Of a stretch of DNA of 64,000 nucleotides, positions 59,315-64,000 are shown piece after piece; the first letter of the stretch is position 1, and every line of letters starts with the position of its first letter. The position numbers and the translations under genes were made by a program. Origin of the DNA: Nonlabens ulvanivorans (GTDB taxonomy: Bacteria; Bacteroidota; Bacteroidia; Flavobacteriales; Flavobacteriaceae); NCBI RefSeq assembly GCF_000732625.1, contig NZ_JPJI01000026.1, positions 649,024 through 713,023 of the forward strand, in the 5' to 3' direction. The notes below the pieces were generated by a model that saw only the letters and a list, made by a program, of their open reading frames with translations, had not been told where the DNA came from and did not search any database.

Positions 59315-59920
59315 ATGCATAACAATTTGTTCCCATCAGATTTTCCGGATATACCAGATGCTCAAGTGCATTATGATGGTAACTTTTACGCTTTCGCGGA
59401 AGCGCAACAACTACTATCCAAACTACTTAACGAAACACCATGGAGACAAAATAAGATTACGGTTTATGGTAAAGAACACGACGAACCTAGACTAACGCAA
59501 CTCTATGGCGATCCAGGAATAAAATATGGATACAGCAATATCTCTTATGATGCCTTACCATGGACTACCACATTACAAAAAATCAAAGAAGATGTTGAAA
59601 AAGCTACAGGCGCAACTTTTAATATATGTCTAATCAACAGGTATAGAGATGGACAAGACTCCAACGGCTGGCACGCAGATAATGAAAAAGAACTAGGCAT
59701 TAATCCCATAATTGCTTCTATAAGTCTAGGTCAAGAAAGGTTTTTTCATTTAAAACATCATCATAATAAAGACTGGAAATTTAAATTCCCACTACAACAT
59801 GGTAGCTTATTAGTTATGGCAGGTCAAACACAACATACCTATAAACATCAAATTGCCAAAACGAAAAGACTTATTGATGAACGCATCAACCTTACTTTTA
59901 GAAAGATCGTTCAACCATAG
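59315..59920 (+). CDS. AlkB-like 2-oxoglutarate/iron dioxygenase
   Basis: 201 residues. The HxD of the iron site lies in WHADNEKELG near 122, the distal His in QHTYKHQIAK, and Arg in INLTFR binds 2-oxoglutarate, so the centre is complete. ALKBH2/3-like bacterial members repair N-alkylated DNA bases. The palindrome copy 14 lies near residue 27 and encodes YAFAEA. ATG chosen at 59315; the overlapping ATG at 59311 runs into a stop. Confidence 0.92.
   Translation: MHNNLFPSDFPDIPDAQVHYDGNFYAFAEAQQLLSKLLNETPWRQNKITVYGKEHDEPRLTQLYGDPGIKYGYSNISYDALPWTTTLQKIKEDVEKATGATFNICLINRYRDGQDSNGWHADNEKELGINPIIASISLGQERFFHLKHHHNKDWKFKFPLQHGSLLVMAGQTQHTYKHQIAKTKRLIDERINLTFRKIVQP
59389..59404. repeat. GCTTTCGCGAAAGC palindrome, copy 14 (variant, inside alkB-like gene)
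   Basis: CGCTTTCGCGGAAGCG, one mismatch. It is the reverse complement of the variant seen in copies 12 and 15. Encodes YAFAEA. Confidence 0.85.
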
Positions 59921-59992
59921 TTTAGATAAGTATTAACGTTAAGAAAAATCTAGTGATTGTAAATTAGTAATCTAGTTTACGACAACTTACTT

Positions 59993-60289
59993 ATGGCAAG
60001 AGCAAAAGATATTTTAAAAGACCTAGATGAAAGAGCAATAGACCGTATTATAGAAATGGGCTGGGAAGATCGTACACCTTTTGATGCTATCGAGGCACAG
60101 TTTGGTGTTACAGAAAGTCAAGTCATTAAAATCATGCGCAACCAGATGAAGGAAAGTAGTTTCCGTATGTGGCGAGCACGAGTGCAAGGTCGATCTACAA
60201 AACATGTCGCACAACGTGATCCAGAAATGGACCGTTTCCGCTGCTCTAGACAACGTCATATATCAAATAATAAAGTATCAAAACGATAA
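59993..60289 (+). CDS. TIGR03643 family protein
   Basis: 98 residues, basic. The middle part (RIIEMGWEDRTPFDAIEAQF) and a helix-turn-helix-like GVTESQVIKIMRNQM precede RMWRARVQGRSTKHVAQR, all matching the TIGR03643 pattern as I know it. Function unknown; nucleic-acid binding is plausible from the basic HTH-like part. Own hairpin terminator at 60313-60343. Confidence 0.85.
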   Translation: MARAKDILKDLDERAIDRIIEMGWEDRTPFDAIEAQFGVTESQVIKIMRNQMKESSFRMWRARVQGRSTKHVAQRDPEMDRFRCSRQRHISNNKVSKR

Positions 60290-60312
60290 TTATAATTCTT
60301 TTATAAGGAGCT

Positions 60313-60343
60313 AAAGGAGCAAACTAAGTTTGCTCCTTTTTTT
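60313..60343 (+). terminator. Terminator of the TIGR03643 gene
   Basis: A perfect 13-bp stem AAAGGAGCAAACT/AGTTTGCTCCTTT and a T run, 24 bp past the stop. Confidence 0.88.
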
Positions 60344-60388
60344 ATGGCTATTATTTTCAATTAGATTGTTTTCTTAAAAATCATCAAA

Positions 60389-60405
60389 TAATTTGTAACA
60401 AATTA
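60389..60405. promoter_or_regulatory. 17-bp palindrome upstream of the sdpR-like gene
   Basis: TAATTTGT-A-ACAAATTA, perfect around a central A. It overlaps the start of a near -7 element (TAGTTTTA, 60404-60411). A candidate second operator site. Confidence 0.5.
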
Positions 60406-60420
60406 GTTTTATTACATACT

Positions 60421-60442
60421 TATTTAGAAATTTGTCTAAATA
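60421..60442. promoter_or_regulatory. 22-bp operator-like inverted repeat before sdpR
   Basis: TATTTAGA-N6-TCTAAATA, perfect 8-bp arms, ending 9 nt before the GTG start. It contains GAAATTTG (60427-60434), one base from the -7 consensus. Binding here would block transcription, as expected for an autorepressor. Confidence 0.6.
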
Positions 60443-60451
60443 CCTAATTAA

Positions 60452-60706
60452 GTGAATAGCCTTTTTAAAGCCTTAAATGATCATACCAGAAGAGCGATTC
60501 TTGAGCTTCTCAAAGAAAACGACCTCAACGCTGGAGAAATAGCAAATCATTTTGATATTTCTAAACCCAGTATATCGCATCATCTCGATTTATTAAAGCA
60601 AGCTGGTTTAGTAACGGCTATAAAAAATGGGCAGTACATCACCTACTCTATTAACACTATAGTTATGGATGAGTTAGTTCAATGGATTATGAAACTTAAA
60701 GACTAA
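60452..60706 (+). CDS. ArsR-family autorepressor, SdpR type
   Basis: 84 residues from a GTG start. A winged helix: FKALNDHTRRAILELLKEND, recognition region GEIANHFDISKPSISHHLDL, wing ITYSINTIV. The length and motifs match SdpR, which represses its own operon with sdpI in Bacillus and is released when SdpI binds it. No metal-binding Cys pair, so not a metal sensor. Two palindromes lie just upstream. The SdpI-like gene follows 5 bp later. Confidence 0.88.
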   Translation: MNSLFKALNDHTRRAILELLKENDLNAGEIANHFDISKPSISHHLDLLKQAGLVTAIKNGQYITYSINTIVMDELVQWIMKLKD

Positions 60707-60711
60707 AAAAA

Positions 60712-61365
60712 ATGAGAAATTCATCTTTACAAGAAACGGTTATTATCATCCTTACACTGATTCCCTTTATCTATCTAGGACTGGTTTATAGCGATTTACC
60801 AGACACCTTACCTATGCATTGGAATGCACAAGGTGAAGTGGACCGTATGGGTAACAAAAGAGAACTATGGTTAATTCCTATCTTACTTACTGGTTTGATG
60901 TATGTTATTTTAAAATATGTACCTAAACTAGATCCAAAAGGTCAAATTAAAAAAATGGGTAATAAATTTGGCCATTTAAGAGTTGCTATAACTATATTTC
61001 AGACAGCACTTGCGGTAGGTATTATATATATGTCTACCACTTATAAGGACGGTGATACCAGTTCACCTACGTGGATTTTTATGCTCATCGGACTATTATT
61101 TATAGTTTTAGGGAATTACATGCCAGCTATGAAACCTAACTATTTTGTAGGCATAAGAACACCATGGACACTTGAAAATGAGAATGTATGGCGCAAGACA
61201 CATCGTGTAGGTGCTATTTTATTTATTACATCTGGCATTATAATACTGATCACGTCATTGCTATTTGATATGCAAATCGCTTTCTATGCAACCATTGGCA
61301 CAGCATTTGCCATAGTAGCATGGACCTTTATTTATAGTTACACACTTTATAAAAAACTACAGTAA
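60712..61365 (+). CDS. SdpI-like membrane protein (DUF1648)
   Basis: 217 residues with about six membrane segments. The DUF1648 signature LPMHWNAQGEVDRMGNKREL is near residue 30 and the SdpI segment KPNYFVGIRTPWTLENENVW near 140. In Bacillus subtilis SdpI gives immunity to the SdpC toxin and sequesters SdpR at the membrane. No toxin gene is near here. Second gene of the operon; the hydrolase gene starts 2 bp after it. Confidence 0.9.
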   Translation: MRNSSLQETVIIILTLIPFIYLGLVYSDLPDTLPMHWNAQGEVDRMGNKRELWLIPILLTGLMYVILKYVPKLDPKGQIKKMGNKFGHLRVAITIFQTALAVGIIYMSTTYKDGDTSSPTWIFMLIGLLFIVLGNYMPAMKPNYFVGIRTPWTLENENVWRKTHRVGAILFITSGIIILITSLLFDMQIAFYATIGTAFAIVAWTFIYSYTLYKKLQ

Positions 61366-61367
61366 TC

Positions 61368-62318
61368 ATGAAAAAAATAATCATTTTATTCGCACTACTT
61401 CCTCTAATGGGTTTTTCACAAAACCTATTTGATAAAGGCAATAAAGAAGTAGAAAAAGATCCTACAGAATTAAACATTACAGAAAATGTTCAAGGAACAC
61501 TATGGTTACCTGATGGAGAGTCTAATCCACCTCTAGTGATTATGTTAACTGGTAGTGGTCCTAATGATAGAGATGGTAATAGTGTAATGACTAAAAACGA
61601 TAGTCATAAACAACTTGCACTAGCCTTGAAAAAAGAAGGTATTGCTACCTATCGATATGACAAGCGAGTAGTAACACAAATGAAAAAGAAAAAAGTAGAT
61701 CCTAATACTAGCTTTGACGATTTTATCACTGATGCACGTGATGTCGTTGCATATTTTGAGAAAGACAAACGCTTTTCAAAGATTTACATCGCCGGTCATA
61801 GTCAAGGTTCATTAGTAGGCATGCTAGCCATTAATAAAAATATTGACGGATTTATATCACTAGCTGGTGCTGGAGAAGTTATTGATAACGTCATTGTCTC
61901 TCAAATAGCAGCACAAAGTCCCGGACTGGACACCATCGCGAGAACTACTTTTGATAAAATGCGTGCTCAAGAAGAAATTGTAGAAGATGTAAATCCTTAT
62001 TTGATGCAATTACAAGGTCCGCAAATGCAACCTTTTATGGAGTCCTGGATGGCGTATGATCCAGCAATAGAAATCGCAAAATTAAAAACACCTGTTTTGA
62101 TTATTAATGGAGATCGCGATTTTCAAGTATCTATAGAACAGGCAAAAATGCTACATACTGCAGCACCTTCTAGTCAATTAGAAATCATAGAAGGACTGAA
62201 CCATGTACTTAAAAAAGTAGGTAGCGATGATATAGAAGCTGCCAAAAGTTATACCGATGTAAATTTCCCAATTCATCCTGTTTTAATAGAAAAAATGGTC
62301 GCCTTTATAAAGGAATAA
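61368..62318 (+). CDS. Exported alpha/beta hydrolase
   Basis: 316 residues with signal peptide (MKKIIILFALLPLMGFSQ). Oxyanion segment MLTGSGPNDRDGNSVM, nucleophile elbow YIAGHSQGSLVGM (Ser near 142), Asp in LIINGDRDFQV near 245 and His in EGLNHVLKK near 282: full triad. This type is often found with SdpI in Flavobacteria-like operons as far as I can tell from position; substrate unknown. Third gene of the sdpR-sdpI operon, periplasmic or surface. Confidence 0.85.
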   Translation: MKKIIILFALLPLMGFSQNLFDKGNKEVEKDPTELNITENVQGTLWLPDGESNPPLVIMLTGSGPNDRDGNSVMTKNDSHKQLALALKKEGIATYRYDKRVVTQMKKKKVDPNTSFDDFITDARDVVAYFEKDKRFSKIYIAGHSQGSLVGMLAINKNIDGFISLAGAGEVIDNVIVSQIAAQSPGLDTIARTTFDKMRAQEEIVEDVNPYLMQLQGPQMQPFMESWMAYDPAIEIAKLKTPVLIINGDRDFQVSIEQAKMLHTAAPSSQLEIIEGLNHVLKKVGSDDIEAAKSYTDVNFPIHPVLIEKMVAFIKE

Positions 62319-62331
62319 TTTCTTAATAATT

Positions 62332-62349
62332 ACGCTTCCGCGAAAGCGT
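62332..62349. repeat. GCTTTCGCGAAAGC palindrome, copy 15 (variant)
   Basis: ACGCTTCCGCGAAAGCGT, one mismatch from the perfect 18-mer; between the hydrolase stop and the hairpin before the DUF819 gene. Confidence 0.85.
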
Positions 62350-62370
62350 GATTTCAACCACACAATATAT

Positions 62371-62410
62371 ATAAAGTCGTATTTTGCAATCATTCAAAAT
62401 ACGACTTTAT
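62371..62410 (+). promoter_or_regulatory. 16-bp hairpin overlapping the start codon of the DUF819 gene
   Basis: ATAAAGTCGTATTTTG pairs perfectly with 62395-62410 around an 8-nt loop. The first two bases of ATG 62409 are in the stem. A short T run (GATTTTT) follows. It could be a terminator of the sdpR operon, or an RNA structure that hides the start in read-through transcripts. Confidence 0.7.
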
Positions 62411-63737
62411 GATTTTTCAAGAGATAGTAGAAAAGGCCATCGACACAACTCCTTTCATCACTAAGGACACCATCGTTTTTGGTTTATTGATGATATGTCT
62501 CGCATTGGTATTTTATTCTTCTTCTTTAAAAAAAGGCTTTTGGGCTGGATTTTATAAAATTGTTCCGGCTTTACTAATGTGCTATTTATTACCATCTATC
62601 TTAAGCTCGCTGGGAATTATTGCTCCAGAATGGACTACTATAGCTGAGGATGGTACGGTTATCGAGAATAGCTCATCTTTATATTACATGGCGTCGCGTT
62701 ACTTATTACCAGCAGCACTAGTGTTGATGACCTTATCTATAGACTTAAAGGCCGTATTTAATCTAGGACCTAAGGCACTTGTAATGTTTCTTACAGGAAC
62801 GGTAGGAATTGTTATAGGTGGACCAATCGCTATTTTAATTATAGGTTCCTTTTCTCCGGAGACAGTCGGTGGCGAAGGTTTTGACGCAGTATGGCGCGGA
62901 CTTTCTACTCTTGCTGGAAGTTGGATAGGTGGTGGTGCAAATCAGACAGCCATGCTTGAAGTTTATGAGTTTAATCAAGCAAAGTATGGCGGTATGGTAC
63001 TGGTTGATATAGTGGTGGCTAACTTGTGGATGGGAATTCTTCTTTTTGGGATAGGGAAAGCTGTAAAAATAGATCGATGGTTTGGTGCGGACAGTCGTGC
63101 GATAGAAGATCTTAAAAAACGAGTATCCGATTATACAGCAAGTGTAAAACGAGAAGCTACTTTTACGGATACAATGGTAATGTTAGGAATCGGTTTTGGA
63201 GCTGTCGCCATAGCTCATTTTGGAGCAAATTATCTATCTGATTTAACAAGTAACATCGATGGAATTTCTGATAATATTTATTTAAGCTTTTTAACCAGTC
63301 AATTTTTCTGGATGATATCTATTGCTACATTGATAGGTATCATATTATCCTTTACACCAGCAAAGAGTTATGAAGGCACTGGTGCTAGTAGTATAGGAAG
63401 TATTTTTATTTATGTGCTAGTAGCAACGATAGGAATGAAAATGGACTTGACACAAATTGTAGAAAACCCATTATTAATTTTAGTAGGTATAGTATGGATG
63501 GCTATCCATGCTGGATTATTAATCCTTATGGCTAAGCTGATTAAAGCTCCCTATTTTTTCCTTGCGGTAGGATCACAGGCAAATGTAGGTGGCGCCGCAA
63601 GTGCTCCTATAGTTGCGGCCGAATTTCATCCTTCACTGACTAGTGTCGGTGTATTACTAGCAGTATTTGGTTATGTTGTAGGTACTATAGGTGCTCTTAC
63701 CTGTACGATTCTAATGCAAATTGTAGCGACATCTTAA
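62409..63737 (+). CDS. DUF819 family membrane protein
   Basis: 442 residues with about eleven membrane helices. Typical DUF819 (YjcL-like) segments: ASRYLLPAALVLMTLSIDLK, LAGSWIGGGANQTAML, and near the C-terminus FLAVGSQANVGGAASAPIVA. These Gly-rich paired repeats resemble those of GltS-type carriers, so a secondary transporter is inferred. The substrate is unknown. The start codon is partly inside a perfect hairpin; ATG gives a good N-terminus (MIFQEIVEKAIDTTPF). Confidence 0.88.
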   Translation: MIFQEIVEKAIDTTPFITKDTIVFGLLMICLALVFYSSSLKKGFWAGFYKIVPALLMCYLLPSILSSLGIIAPEWTTIAEDGTVIENSSSLYYMASRYLLPAALVLMTLSIDLKAVFNLGPKALVMFLTGTVGIVIGGPIAILIIGSFSPETVGGEGFDAVWRGLSTLAGSWIGGGANQTAMLEVYEFNQAKYGGMVLVDIVVANLWMGILLFGIGKAVKIDRWFGADSRAIEDLKKRVSDYTASVKREATFTDTMVMLGIGFGAVAIAHFGANYLSDLTSNIDGISDNIYLSFLTSQFFWMISIATLIGIILSFTPAKSYEGTGASSIGSIFIYVLVATIGMKMDLTQIVENPLLILVGIVWMAIHAGLLILMAKLIKAPYFFLAVGSQANVGGAASAPIVAAEFHPSLTSVGVLLAVFGYVVGTIGALTCTILMQIVATS

Positions 63738-63819
63738 AGATTTTTAGAATAACAATTTCAAATGACTATATGGTATAAGTCAAACTTATACATCATATTT
63801 GCAGCCCAATAAAAAGCTC

Positions 63820-64000
63820 ATGAAAAACACATTTATAGCCATAATTACTTTATTAATTTTAACTTCTTGCGGTAATGATAAGAACGGTAATCTGATTGTT
63901 AATGGAACCGTAGATGGACTTAAGATAGGTAAGTTATACTTACAACAATTGCAGGATACTACTTTAGTAAACGTAGATTCTGTTATTGTAGATGGAGAAG
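63820..64000 (+). CDS. Lipoprotein with DUF4369-type N-terminus, 3' end outside window
   Basis: 60 codons are visible. Signal peptide with lipobox LTSC (MKNTFIAIITLLILTSCGND), then NLIVNGTVDGLKIGKLYLQQ, LQDTTLVNVDSVIVDGE. That is the opening of DUF4369, which in Bacteroidetes is often followed by a thioredoxin-like domain as in TlpA/ResA proteins. The rest is outside. CATATTTG, one base from the -7 consensus, ends 18 nt before the ATG. Confidence 0.75.
   Translation, partial: MKNTFIAIITLLILTSCGNDKNGNLIVNGTVDGLKIGKLYLQQLQDTTLVNVDSVIVDGE

Noticed and set aside
62409-63737. The DUF819 protein as glutamate carrier GltS
   Set aside because: The Gly-rich repeats are similar in style, but the segment pattern and length fit DUF819 better; no glutamate-specific motif was seen.

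Overview
The window looks like a piece of the chromosome of a marine-type member of the Flavobacteriaceae (Bacteroidetes). The DNA is AT-rich. Start regions carry the Bacteroidetes -7 element TAnnTTTG and no Shine-Dalgarno sequences. Rho has the large disordered N-terminal insert of this phylum. Two giant exported proteins end in type IX secretion type B sorting domains, and several families are typical of the group (DUF4293, DUF3667, DUF2911, DUF6588, fused SecDF, TIGR03643). I cannot name the genus from sequence alone; the very frequent palindrome GCTTTCGCGAAAGC reminds me of Nonlabens/Dokdonia-like genomes, but that is an impression. I see no rRNA, CRISPR array, prophage or complete insertion sequence.

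Layout. 1-4869: 3' part of a DUF3667 membrane protein, a truA / small membrane protein / ABC exporter operon, a YfcE-like phosphodiesterase, and DUF4293. 5073-12372: rho, a coiled-coil membrane protein, rpsT with tRNA-Glu, proS, a GWN-rich lipoprotein and a FadL-like outer-membrane protein. 12498-24858: two paralogous T9SS cargo proteins around folE, cysS, yidD, lgt and a DUF192 lipoprotein, plus a broken GIY-YIG nuclease gene exactly bracketed by two 114-bp repeats. 25085-33344: secDF, a small anchored protein, mdh, DUF6588 and gyrB. 33516-42591: mostly small housekeeping or envelope genes (DUF2911, queE, a HerA-like ATPase, hydrolases, an AI-2E family permease, a second-type ClpP, a VOC protein, an amidohydrolase). 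42700-47474: an outer-membrane barrel and large TPR protein operon. 47601-52386: ftsE followed by a small surface-glycan group (four glycosyltransferases and an FdtA-like isomerase). 52411-59239: an E2 acyltransferase, a recR-glycosyltransferase operon, a sodium symporter, a CoA-binding protein and FabH. 59315-64000: AlkB, TIGR03643, an sdpR-sdpI-hydrolase operon, a DUF819 permease and the start of a DUF4369 lipoprotein.

How it fits together. Much of the window serves the cell envelope: protein export (SecDF, YidD, Lgt), T9SS cargo, lipoproteins, outer-membrane barrels and glycan transfer. The rest is core information processing (Rho, GyrB, RecR, ProS, CysS, TruA, S20).

Most interesting signals. 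(1) A 14-18 bp palindrome occurs 15 times, about every 4 kb, both at gene ends and inside genes in all three reading frames. (2) A GIY-YIG gene is bracketed by REP-like double-hairpin repeats, suggesting a nuclease-repeat pair, here dead through one amber codon. (3) A set of genes has TAnnTTTG ending 4-6 nt before the start codon, which implies leaderless mRNAs. (4) An SdpR/SdpI operon has a perfect operator-like palindrome.
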